Of a stretch of DNA of 62,129 nucleotides, positions 1-7,604 are shown piece after piece; position 1 is the first letter of the stretch; the number at the start of each line of letters is the position of its first letter. The stretch spans positions 1-62,129 of the forward strand of contig JAGUYW010000024.1 in assembly GCA_020061105.1 (NCBI GenBank). Direction: 5' to 3'. The translations under genes and the position numbers were made by a program. This DNA is from Anaerolineales bacterium (lineage in GTDB: Bacteria; Chloroflexota; Anaerolineae; Anaerolineales; UBA4823). The notes beneath the pieces are model-generated. The model was not told the DNA's origin, did not search any database, and saw nothing but the letters and a program-made list of their open reading frames with translations.

Positions 1-93
1 CTTCGTTTATCATCAAAATTGGCTGCATAACTTGCTTATCTCAACCTCTATGTCGGGGTGCAGTCGCTAACCACAAATTCCGTCAGAACCAGG

Positions 94-149
94 AACGTTC
101 CAACGTTCCAACGTTCCAACGTTCTAACGTTCAAACGATCAAACTTTCG
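94..149. repeat. 8-base tandem repeat, unit AACGTTCC, seven copies
   Basis: Three perfect AACGTTCC units (94-117) are followed by four decaying units (AACGTTCT, AACGTTCA, AACGATCA, AACTTTCG). The array lies just upstream of the first gene and ends 36 bases before its ATG. The unit contains the palindrome AACGTT. The one-way decay suggests slippage-driven growth followed by mutation. The function is unknown; it could simply be an intergenic microsatellite. Confidence 0.9.
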
Positions 150-185
150 ACTTGTGAAACGACTTGTTTCCGAAAGGACCTCCCC

Positions 186-869
186 ATGACAACCACCCTC
201 ACCTGGTACGGACACGCCACCCTCGGCCTGGAGACCGGCGGCTACAAGCTGCTGGTTGACCCCTTCTTCTCTGGCAACCCGGCTGCCGCCATCCGCGCCG
301 AGGACGCCCAGGCCGACTTCATCCTGGTCTCGCACGGCCATGGCGACCATGTCGGCGACGCCCTCACCATCGCCCAGCGCACCGGCGCCCTCGTGATCAG
401 CAACTTCGAGATCGCTTCCTGGCTCGGCGAGCAAGGCCTCACCACCCACGGCCAACACCTCGGCGGCGGCTTCAAGCACCCCTTCGGCTACCTCAAGCTC
501 ACCCTGGCCCTGCACGGCTCAGCCTTGCCCGATGGCTCCAACGGCGGCAACCCGGCTGGCTTCTTGCTCACCACCAACGACGGCCACAAGCTCTACCTGG
601 CCCAGGATACCGGCTTGTTTGGCGATATGCGCCTGATCGGCGAAGAGGGCATCGACCTGGCTGTCCTGCCGATTGGCGACAACTACACCATGGGCCCCGC
701 CGACGCCTTGCGCGCCGTCAAGCTCATCCAGCCCAAGCACGTCGTTCCCATCCACTACAATACCTGGGATCTGATCGCCCAGGACGCCCAGGCCTGGTGC
801 ACTCAAGTGCAGGCCGAAACCGGCGCCCAGGCCCACCTGCTCAAGCCCGGCGAGAGCTTCACCCTCTAG
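186..869 (+). CDS. UPF0173 family metal-dependent hydrolase (metallo-beta-lactamase fold)
   Basis: A 227-residue protein with the compact single-domain layout of the UPF0173/YtkL group. An early WYGHAT segment is followed by a zinc-binding SHGHGDHVGD motif near residue 50 and later histidines (around the VPIHYNTW segment) that complete the metal site. The family is probably a cytoplasmic hydrolase whose natural substrate is not settled. The start is ATG 186, with AAAGGA about 8 bases upstream. It appears monocistronic: an 8-base tandem repeat lies upstream and a strong hairpin follows the stop codon. The family call is firm; the substrate is unknown. Confidence 0.88.
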   Translation: MTTTLTWYGHATLGLETGGYKLLVDPFFSGNPAAAIRAEDAQADFILVSHGHGDHVGDALTIAQRTGALVISNFEIASWLGEQGLTTHGQHLGGGFKHPFGYLKLTLALHGSALPDGSNGGNPAGFLLTTNDGHKLYLAQDTGLFGDMRLIGEEGIDLAVLPIGDNYTMGPADALRAVKLIQPKHVVPIHYNTWDLIAQDAQAWCTQVQAETGAQAHLLKPGESFTL

Positions 870-872
870 CAC

Positions 873-911
873 AACAGACTTCTAGCGTTTTCAAAACGTC
901 GGAAGTCTGTT
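873..911 (+). terminator. Hairpin downstream of the UPF0173 gene
   Basis: A perfect 10-base outer stem (873-882 with 902-911) encloses an inner CGTTTT/AAAACG stem. There is no clear T-run after it, so it may be an atypical intrinsic terminator or an RNA-stabilising hairpin. Confidence 0.55.
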
Positions 912-961
912 GGTAGTCAATTGCTGTCTCAGCAAAGTCTAATTTGCCGGTATTTTAGGTC

Positions 962-970
962 TGATATAAT
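962..970 (+). promoter_or_regulatory. Extended -10 promoter for the sulfite-oxidase-like gene
   Basis: TGATATAAT is a perfect extended -10. A weak -35 (TTGCCG, 944-949) sits at a short 15-base spacing. The start site would be near 977, giving a leader of about 16 bases that contains GGAGG (983-987) before ATG 993. Confidence 0.7.
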
Positions 971-992
971 CGCTTTCGCTACGGAGGTGATC

Positions 993-1631
993 ATGTTCGA
1001 CAGTATCTTTGGCCGCAAGGAAATCGAGAAGCGCATTGCCAGCGAAGGGCGTTTGCCCCCTGGGCAGTCGCTCACACAGAAGTTCCCGGTCTTGCATTAC
1101 GGTCCCGTGCCGCGTTTCAACCCCGCTGCCTGGGATTTCCGCATCTGGGGCGAAGTCCAACAGCCCAAAAGCTGGACCTGGGACGAGTTCCAGGCCTTGC
1201 CGCGCGCCAGCATCGAAATGGATATTCATTGCGTCACCCGCTGGAGCAAGTTCGATACCGTCTGGGAAGGCGTCTCCGTGCGTACCCTGCTTGACAGCGG
1301 GCTGATCCAACTCAAGCCCTCCGCCCAGTACGTCATGCAGCACGCCGAGTATGGCTTTACGGTCAACCTGCCGTTAGAAGTCGTCCTGGCAGATAACTTC
1401 CTGCTCGCTACCCACTTCAACGGCCAACCCATCACCCCTGATCATGGCTATCCCTTGCGCGGCGTGGTGGGCTACCTGCGCGACCGCCAAGATTTGTCGA
1501 CCCCTTACTTCTGGAAAGGCGCCAAGTGGTTGCGCAGCCTGGAGTTCATGGCCCAAGATCGCCCGGGCTTCTGGGAGCAAGCCGGCTACCACAACCAGGC
1601 CGATGTCTGGAAAGAGCAGCGTTTTGGTTAG
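993..1631 (+). CDS. Sulfite-oxidase-like molybdopterin-dependent oxidoreductase
   Basis: A 212-residue protein matching the short 'sulfite oxidase-like oxidoreductase' group. It has LPPGQSLTQKFPVLHYGP at the N terminus and the HCVTRWSK motif, whose cysteine is the expected molybdenum ligand. The C terminus is DRPGFWEQAGYHNQADVWKEQR. ATG 993 is preferred over upstream codons because GGAGGTGA lies at ideal spacing. No signal peptide is seen, so it should be cytoplasmic unless partnered. Unusually, the normally tight PxRxxVPHLYFWK loop carries roughly 8-10 extra residues (GYLRDRQDLST) before YFWKGAKW. The redox partner and substrate are unknown. Confidence 0.85.
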   Translation: MFDSIFGRKEIEKRIASEGRLPPGQSLTQKFPVLHYGPVPRFNPAAWDFRIWGEVQQPKSWTWDEFQALPRASIEMDIHCVTRWSKFDTVWEGVSVRTLLDSGLIQLKPSAQYVMQHAEYGFTVNLPLEVVLADNFLLATHFNGQPITPDHGYPLRGVVGYLRDRQDLSTPYFWKGAKWLRSLEFMAQDRPGFWEQAGYHNQADVWKEQRFG

Positions 1632-1645
1632 CCTTGCCAGGCGGC

Positions 1646-2599
1646 TTATTCTTCTCTTCGCTCAGCCAGAATTTTTGTCAGGTCCCCCCGCTTGATCTGG
1701 AAATCGTCGAAGTCGCGCGCCACAATCGCGTTTGGAAAGACCTGCCGCGCCTCCGCAATCACATCCCGCTCACGATAGCGGCGAGAGATGTGGGTCAAGA
1801 TCAGGTGTTTGACGTTGGCCTGCACGGCTAGTTGCGCTGCCTGCCTGGCGGTCATGTGGGCGAACTCCTTCGCCATCTGCGCTTCCTCTTCCAGGTAAGT
1901 CGCTTCGATCACCAGTAAATCTGCCTCCTGGCATACCTCCAGCAGCTCTTCTGTCCGCCCGACATCGCCAACATGCACCAGTTTCGCTCCTTTGCGCTCT
2001 GGCCCGAGCACCTCGTCCGGGGTGATCGTGCGCCCATCCGGCAGTTGCACAGTCTGCCCATTCACCAGGTCGCGCCGCCACGACCCGGGCGGAATTTGCA
2101 GCGCCTCGGCCTTCTCTGGCAGGAAGGGGCGGCGGGGCTTTTCCTCGAAGGCATACCCAAAACAGTCCGGCCCACGATGGTAGACCGGGAAGGCGCGCAC
2201 TTCGAAATCATCCGCAGCAAAGATCACCCCCGCCTCGATCGCGTGCATCTCGATCTGCATCGGAGGCCGGGCGCCGCGCAGCACCACCCCATACAGCAAA
2301 TCCTGGATGCGCTCCAGCGCCCACTTGCCGCCGTACAGATCCAATCGGTCGATGGTTTCCCAGCGTGTGAAGGTCGATAGCAGCCCAGCCAATCCCAGGA
2401 TATGATCCAGGTGCCCGTGGGTGATCAGGATGCGGTTCAAACGCTTGAAGCCCAACCCGGAGTGCATGATCTGGCGCTGTGTGCCCTCCCCGCAGTCGAT
2501 CAGAAAGCGGTACTCGTCGTGCATCACCATCTGCGCCGATAAGCCGCGCCGTACCGAAGGGGCAGAGGCCGAAGTGCCCAGGAATACGATTTCGAACAT
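1646..2599 (-). CDS. rnz: Ribonuclease Z
   Basis: A 317-residue metallo-beta-lactamase-fold endonuclease that removes 3' trailers from tRNA precursors. The signature HGHLDH metal motif is at residues 61-66. DCGEGTQ precedes it, and the later metal ligands fall within VGDVGRT and THISRRY. I start it at the internal ATG (2597-2599), giving MFEIVFLGTSAS, which is the usual family N terminus. That ATG lies 6 bases after a TACAAT box, whereas an upstream in-frame ATG would place the promoter inside the gene. It is transcribed divergently from ftsK. Length is normal for a bacterial RNase Z. Confidence 0.93.
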   Translation of the reverse strand: MFEIVFLGTSASAPSVRRGLSAQMVMHDEYRFLIDCGEGTQRQIMHSGLGFKRLNRILITHGHLDHILGLAGLLSTFTRWETIDRLDLYGGKWALERIQDLLYGVVLRGARPPMQIEMHAIEAGVIFAADDFEVRAFPVYHRGPDCFGYAFEEKPRRPFLPEKAEALQIPPGSWRRDLVNGQTVQLPDGRTITPDEVLGPERKGAKLVHVGDVGRTEELLEVCQEADLLVIEATYLEEEAQMAKEFAHMTARQAAQLAVQANVKHLILTHISRRYRERDVIAEARQVFPNAIVARDFDDFQIKRGDLTKILAERREE

Positions 2600-2605
2600 G
2601 CCGCT

Positions 2606-2611
2606 ATTGTA
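2606..2611 (-). promoter_or_regulatory. -10 box of rnz; predicted leaderless transcript
   Basis: TACAAT on the minus strand ends 6 bases before the rnz ATG, with no purine-rich ribosome-binding site between. Transcription would start at or next to the A of ATG. Confidence 0.6.
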
Positions 2612-2642
2612 CCCCATTCTATCTTCCAAATCAGACCATATG

Positions 2643-2651
2643 TGCTATAAT
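2643..2651 (+). promoter_or_regulatory. Extended -10 of ftsK; predicted leaderless transcript
   Basis: TGCTATAAT ends 7 bases before ATG 2659. The intervening bases are T-rich and contain no Shine-Dalgarno sequence. With the rnz box it forms a compact divergent promoter region of about 60 bases. Confidence 0.7.
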
Positions 2652-2658
2652 TTTTTGG

Positions 2659-5145
2659 ATGCCAGCCAAAATCAGTACCTTGCTGCGCAAGAAAAGCGCC
2701 AAAGCGAAGCCCAAATCCTCGAAGACCACTCAGCCGCACAAGAAAGCCGCGGCCGCGCCCTCCAAACCTGCCGCCTCGGCGCGCTCCAAACTGGCTTCTG
2801 CAAAGTCAGCCCCTCGTAAATCCACCCCAGGCAAATCGACCCCTACCAAACCCGAAGCGTCGAGGAGCAGCGCTGGCAGCCGCCGTGCCCGTCGCTCTAC
2901 TCCCTGGCTCGAAAAGCTCTTCCGCCGCCGCCCGCCGCTGCCCGTCATCTCTGAGATGTCGCTCGATCGCAAGCTCGATATCATCGGCATTTTCCTGACC
3001 TTGCTTGGTTTGCTCACCGTGTTAAGCATGCTCTCGGCCAACCAGAGCAAACTGACAGGCGCCTGGGTAAGCGGCCTGAGCGCTTTTTTTGGCCTGGGGA
3101 TGTATCTTTTCGCCGCTAGCCTGATCCTTACCGGGCTTTGGTTGGTGCTGCGCAACTTCGAACATGTCCCACAGGTCTCGATCATCCGCATCATCGGCAT
3201 TGGGCTGTTATTTATCAACCTGGAAGCGCTTCTGCATTATCTGCTGATGCTCAGCGCCGGAGAACAGGCCTTCGACCTGGCCCAACAAGGCCGCGGCGGC
3301 GGCTACCTCGGTGCGCTAACCGCCGGCAGTTTGCAATGGGCGTTGGGTGTTGGCGGGGCGGGGATTGCGCTGGCAGCCTGGTTGTTAATTGCCCTGGGCT
3401 TGACATTCGACATCACCATCGTAGAAATGGGGCGGCGTATTGGGCCTTTCTTCGGGCGTATCCAGGATTGGCTGATCGACTCACTGGAAGAATTCCAGGC
3501 GCGTCGTTCTGGCGTGGCGCAAGAGGATTTCCGCGCTTTGCCGGGGGCCGCGCCAGGGCAGTTGCTCCAGCCGGCTGGCGTCCCGGCTGAAGACCCCGCC
3601 GCGCTTCAAAACCCGATCTTCCATCCCAATGTCCCGGGCCATGCCGAGCGCCACCATGTCTGGCTGCTCCCGCCCATTGAACGCATCCTGGATAAAGGCG
3701 CCCAGGGCCTGGTAGATGACGGAATCGACCAGGCGCGCGCCCGCCTGATCGAAGAAACCCTGGCTTCGTTTGGCGCGCCGGCGCGCGTCATCGAGATCAA
3801 CCGCGGCCCGACCATCACCCAATTCGGCGTCGAACCGGATTTTATCGAGTCGCGCAGCGGGCGCATGCGCGTGCGGGTCGGTAAGATCACCGCTCTGGCG
3901 GATGACCTGGCGTTGGCGTTATCGGCGCGCACCATCCGCATCCAGGCCCCTGTGCCGGGCAAGGGCTTTGTCGGTCTCGAAGTGCCGAACGAGGAGGTTT
4001 CGCTGGTCGCGCTGCGCGATTTGATCGAAAATGAGGCCTTCAAGCGCCTGAAATCTCCCCTGCGCTTCGCCCTGGGGTTGAATGTATCCGGCAACGCCGT
4101 CGCCGCTGACCTGGCTGCCATGCCGCACCTGTTGATCGCCGGCGCCACCGGCTCCGGGAAATCGGTCTGCGTCAACTCGCTGATTTGCTGCTTGCTCATG
4201 AATAACACTCCCGACGACCTGCGGCTGATCATGGTTGACCCCAAGCGCGTCGAGTTAACCGGCTACAACGGCATCCCCCATTTACTGGCGCCGGTAGTGG
4301 TCGAACTCGAGAAAGTGGTCACTGCCCTGCAGTGGGTGATGCGCGAGATGGACATGCGCTACCGCAAACTCGCCGAAGCCGGTTGCCGTAACGTACAGGA
4401 ATATAACAACCTGCAGCTAACCCGCGGCCAGAGCAAGTTGCCCTACCTGGTGGTCATCATTGACGAACTGGCTGACCTGATGATGCTCGCTCCCGATGAA
4501 ACCGAGCGCACCATCACCCGCCTGGCGCAGTTAGCCCGCGCCACCGGCATTCACCTGGTAATTGCCACCCAGCGCCCCTCGGTCGACGTTGTCACCGGCC
4601 TCATCAAAGCCAACTTCCCCGCCCGGGTGGCTTTTGCGGTCGCTTCGGGCGTCGATAGCCGCGTCATCCTCGACCAGCCGGGCGCTGAACGTCTGCTCGG
4701 GCGCGGCGACATGCTTTTCCAGGCCCCCGACGCGCCGGCCCCGTCTCGATTGCAAGGCGTGTTCGTCTCCGATAGCGAAATCCAACGCCTCGTCAGCTAC
4801 TGGCAAGAATTCCTGGGGCTGGTTCAGCCGGCGCCCACAGCAGCCGGCGGCATCCCCGACGCCGCCACCAGCAGTATTCCTTACAAACAGATGCCCATGT
4901 GGGAAGAGATGAAAAAGAAAGAACAGGGCGATCCATTGCTCAACGAAGCCACCGACCTGGCGCGCCGCCAGGGACGCGCATCCATCTCCATGCTTCAACG
5001 CCGTCTGCGCATCGGCTATACCCGCGCCGCCCGCCTGATCGACACGCTGGAGGAGAAAGGCATTGTTGGACCGCCCGACCCAATGACCGGGGCGCGCGAG
5101 ATCCTGGATTATGGCCCGGCTGCCCCGCCAGCCGATGATAGCTGA
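2659..5145 (+). CDS. ftsK: FtsK/SpoIIIE-type DNA translocase
   Basis: An 828-residue membrane-anchored, double-stranded-DNA-pumping ATPase that acts in chromosome segregation at the division septum. A Lys/Ala/Ser/Pro-rich basic tail (about 1-90) comes first. About four membrane segments (105-270) and a short linker follow. The motor has Walker A GATGSGKS at 495-502 and Walker B VVIIDE ending near 603. A C-terminal winged-helix gamma domain (RRLRIGYTRAARLIDTLEEKG) normally reads KOPS-like sequences. ATG 2659 is chosen because it sits 7 bases behind a perfect -10; the longer reading frame would run through that promoter and into antisense rnz. Confidence 0.95.
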   Translation: MPAKISTLLRKKSAKAKPKSSKTTQPHKKAAAAPSKPAASARSKLASAKSAPRKSTPGKSTPTKPEASRSSAGSRRARRSTPWLEKLFRRRPPLPVISEMSLDRKLDIIGIFLTLLGLLTVLSMLSANQSKLTGAWVSGLSAFFGLGMYLFAASLILTGLWLVLRNFEHVPQVSIIRIIGIGLLFINLEALLHYLLMLSAGEQAFDLAQQGRGGGYLGALTAGSLQWALGVGGAGIALAAWLLIALGLTFDITIVEMGRRIGPFFGRIQDWLIDSLEEFQARRSGVAQEDFRALPGAAPGQLLQPAGVPAEDPAALQNPIFHPNVPGHAERHHVWLLPPIERILDKGAQGLVDDGIDQARARLIEETLASFGAPARVIEINRGPTITQFGVEPDFIESRSGRMRVRVGKITALADDLALALSARTIRIQAPVPGKGFVGLEVPNEEVSLVALRDLIENEAFKRLKSPLRFALGLNVSGNAVAADLAAMPHLLIAGATGSGKSVCVNSLICCLLMNNTPDDLRLIMVDPKRVELTGYNGIPHLLAPVVVELEKVVTALQWVMREMDMRYRKLAEAGCRNVQEYNNLQLTRGQSKLPYLVVIIDELADLMMLAPDETERTITRLAQLARATGIHLVIATQRPSVDVVTGLIKANFPARVAFAVASGVDSRVILDQPGAERLLGRGDMLFQAPDAPAPSRLQGVFVSDSEIQRLVSYWQEFLGLVQPAPTAAGGIPDAATSSIPYKQMPMWEEMKKKEQGDPLLNEATDLARRQGRASISMLQRRLRIGYTRAARLIDTLEEKGIVGPPDPMTGAREILDYGPAAPPADDS

Positions 5146-5171
5146 CCTACTTCACGGGTCAACGGAAACCT

Positions 5172-6365
5172 ATGTCCTTGCACCGTATTATATTCACTTT
5201 GCCTGTTGTCTTGTTCTTTGGCTTGCTTCTGAGCGCCTGCCAACCCGCCCAGGCTGGTCTGCCTACCCCCCAACCTGCCAGTGCAGATCATCTGCTCCCA
5301 TCGCCAAGCCTGCCTGCCGGCGCCCTGAGCGCAACGGAACCCTTACCGGCAGCCACGAATACCGCCCTACCTGCTACAGCCACCGCCTCACCCGTTCCCA
5401 GCCCAACCCTCTCTCCCACCGCCACGCAACCGCCCATTACGACCTTGCTGTTTACTGGGATTATCGTCCCAGCGCGCTGTGTGCAGGCCGCCATTGACGA
5501 AACTGGCAACCCCGATCATCCTTACGAAGAGATCGCTCCGGTGATCCAGGCGGCGGATTTTGCAGTCGGGGTCCTTAATGCCACGATGAGTGATCAGGTA
5601 ATCCATACCGGCTGTGTGCGCACCTACCAATTGGTTGGCAGCCCCCAAAACGCTGACGCCGCTGCTCGGGCCGGCTTCGATATGATGAGCGTGGCGACCA
5701 ACCACATCAAAGATTGCGGGATGATGAAGGGCTGGTGCGACGAAACCTTCTTCGACACCCTTTTTCATCTCAAGCGAGTGGGTATCCTGACCGTCGGGGC
5801 CGGCGCGAATGAAGACGAAGCCTTGCAACCGGTAGTGGTTACACTCAACGGTGTGCGCTTTGGTTTCGTTGCTTTGGGAGACAGCAAACTCACTGAGACG
5901 GTCTTTGCTACTGCAACCAATCCTGGTATTGCTTATCTGATCGAGGAAAATATCCGCCGCGCCGCTCAGGCTGCCCGCCAGGTATCCGATGTGGTGATCT
6001 TCATGCCGCACTGGGGCTCAGAAGATATGCTGCTGCCCAACTGGATCCAGCGCGGCCAGGCGCGTATCATCGCCTCCACCGGGGTCGACCTGGTGATTGG
6101 TACGCACCCACATGTCGTCCAGCCGATGCAATGGATTGATGGCATACCGGTCTTCTACAGCCTGGGGAATTTTATCTTTGACCAGGAGTTGAACATCAAC
6201 CAGCAGGGCATCATTGTGGTGGTGCGTTTTCAAGGGGCGCAGTTCTTAGATTATGAAATCCTGCCCACCTTGGTGGAACATGATGGGCGCGTCCGGCTTG
6301 CAGATGAGGCCAACACTGCCGAAATTCTCGAGCGGTTTGAGCAAGGCAGCGCACAGTTGAAGTAA
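5172..6365 (+). CDS. CapA-family (PGA_cap) lipoprotein
   Basis: A 397-residue protein with a lipoprotein signal: a hydrophobic stretch and LLLSAC, with Cys23 as the lipidation site. A Pro/Thr/Ala-rich linker (about 30-90) leads to a CapA-like metallophosphoesterase-fold domain. Recognisable motifs are SVATNHIKD, FMPHWGSED and GTHPHVVQP...YSLGNFIFDQ. CapA proteins are tied to poly-gamma-glutamate capsule synthesis or related surface-polymer metabolism. No capB/capC is present here, so that role is not established. It lies 26 bases downstream of ftsK and is probably co-transcribed with it; it converges on the next gene with 11 bases between the stops. Confidence 0.85.
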   Translation: MSLHRIIFTLPVVLFFGLLLSACQPAQAGLPTPQPASADHLLPSPSLPAGALSATEPLPAATNTALPATATASPVPSPTLSPTATQPPITTLLFTGIIVPARCVQAAIDETGNPDHPYEEIAPVIQAADFAVGVLNATMSDQVIHTGCVRTYQLVGSPQNADAAARAGFDMMSVATNHIKDCGMMKGWCDETFFDTLFHLKRVGILTVGAGANEDEALQPVVVTLNGVRFGFVALGDSKLTETVFATATNPGIAYLIEENIRRAAQAARQVSDVVIFMPHWGSEDMLLPNWIQRGQARIIASTGVDLVIGTHPHVVQPMQWIDGIPVFYSLGNFIFDQELNINQQGIIVVVRFQGAQFLDYEILPTLVEHDGRVRLADEANTAEILERFEQGSAQLK

Positions 6366-6376
6366 AGCGGCTTTCT

Positions 6377-7021
6377 TCAGCGCATATCTCGGCCAGAAGG
6401 TTTCGGTCGCCTGGACTGTTTCCCCCACGGAAGCAGGAAAAACATCGGCGTAACATCCTTGTACTGCCGGTAGGCATCCCCAAATTCCTTTAGCAGCTTC
6501 CGTTCCTCGAAAAGGGCGCCAATCCATAAGTACAGGCTGGAAGCGATCACCAAAGCCAGCAGGTTGGCGGTCATGTAAGGAAATAACCACAGAATGACAA
6601 AACCGGCTGTGTACAGAGGGTGGCGCACCCAGCGGTAGAGACCGTGTACTACCAGTTTTTCCGGTTCTTGTTCGGCAATCGAGAAAAGCTGCGCCACGCC
6701 CAAAAAAGACCACAGTCCGGTTTGTAGCACGCCTGCCAGAAGCGCCAGCCCCGCCAGTCCCTGGACCCCCAAAGTTAGCAGCACCCATGGGTAAGGGATG
6801 ATATAGAGAGTCCAGTCAGGCAGGGCGGCTGTCAACGCCAGCACCGGCAGAAAACTCAGCACGGAAAAAACGTTATAGGCCAGGCGATAACCGCGTTGGG
6901 CAATTGGACCCAATTGCCGGCGCGCCGCTGCTTTAGCGCCCAGGGAAGCCAACAGGGAATGGACAACACTGTAGACCGCCATGGCGGCAAACACCAACCA
7001 GGGAGAAAGCGCTACCGACAA
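6377..7021 (-). CDS. Isoprenylcysteine carboxyl methyltransferase-like (ICMT/PEMT-type) membrane protein
   Basis: A 214-residue integral membrane protein with five or six hydrophobic segments. The C-terminal half contains GLYRWVRHPLYTAGFV and EERKLLKEFGDAYRQY, the S-adenosylmethionine-binding signature of ICMT/phospholipid N-methyltransferase-like proteins. Bacterial members may methylate lipids or small molecules, and the substrate cannot be read from sequence. It starts one base after the stop of the SixA gene, so the two are probably co-transcribed and translationally coupled. Confidence 0.75.
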   Translation of the reverse strand: MSVALSPWLVFAAMAVYSVVHSLLASLGAKAAARRQLGPIAQRGYRLAYNVFSVLSFLPVLALTAALPDWTLYIIPYPWVLLTLGVQGLAGLALLAGVLQTGLWSFLGVAQLFSIAEQEPEKLVVHGLYRWVRHPLYTAGFVILWLFPYMTANLLALVIASSLYLWIGALFEERKLLKEFGDAYRQYKDVTPMFFLLPWGKQSRRPKPSGRDMR

Positions 7022-7022
7022 A

Positions 7023-7511
7023 CTAGATTTCCTTCGGTCGCCACACGTATACGAGCTCGCCGGCTGCTTCGTCTAATAATTCTTCCCAACTTTGGATCGG
7101 CAGCCGGATCTCAGCCAGGGTTGCTGTCGGCAAAGGCTCGTACTTGCCAGTCAACTCTTGCAGCAGCTCTTCCAGGCCCGGGTTGTGTCCGATCACCATC
7201 ACACTTTGCACAGCCTCGCCCAGTTTGGCAAGCTCCTGTATGTAGACACCGGCCGGAGCACCGTATAAACCTGGCAGAAACTCCAAACGTCCCTTGTAGC
7301 TGCTGGCCTGGGCGACCAGTTCAGCGGTCTGGCGCGCCCGTTCTGCTGTTGAGCACAGCACCAGATCGGGTAGCTTTCTCTTTTTGCGCATCAACTTGCC
7401 CATCTTTGGCGCGGTTTGGCGGCCGCGTTTATTCAATGGGCGTTCATGGTCTTGTATCTCTGGAATATCCCAAGAAGATTTAGCATGTCTCAGGATGTAA
7501 AGGGTCTTCAT
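7023..7511 (-). CDS. sixA: SixA-like phosphohistidine phosphatase (histidine phosphatase superfamily)
   Basis: A 162-residue protein with the catalytic LRHAKSS motif at residues 7-13 (nucleophilic histidine) and a second active-site histidine in VIGHNPG. The ERPLNKRG segment and CSTAERARQTAE are typical of the SixA branch, which dephosphorylates phosphohistidine in signalling proteins. Small histidine phosphatases are hard to assign to one substrate. A 93-base gap separates it from the HerA-like gene upstream, and it abuts the ICMT-like gene downstream. Confidence 0.82.
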   Translation of the reverse strand: MKTLYILRHAKSSWDIPEIQDHERPLNKRGRQTAPKMGKLMRKKRKLPDLVLCSTAERARQTAELVAQASSYKGRLEFLPGLYGAPAGVYIQELAKLGEAVQSVMVIGHNPGLEELLQELTGKYEPLPTATLAEIRLPIQSWEELLDEAAGELVYVWRPKEI

Positions 7512-7604
7512 AGCTCTCTCACTTCATCACATCTTCATGTGCTTGGTTCAGCCGTTACTTCACAGCAGCTCCTTGCAATTGCCTCGTTTCAGCCGCTGGG
7601 TCCT

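Noticed and set aside
94-149. CRISPR-like array
   Set aside because: Units are eight bases, contiguous and without spacers.
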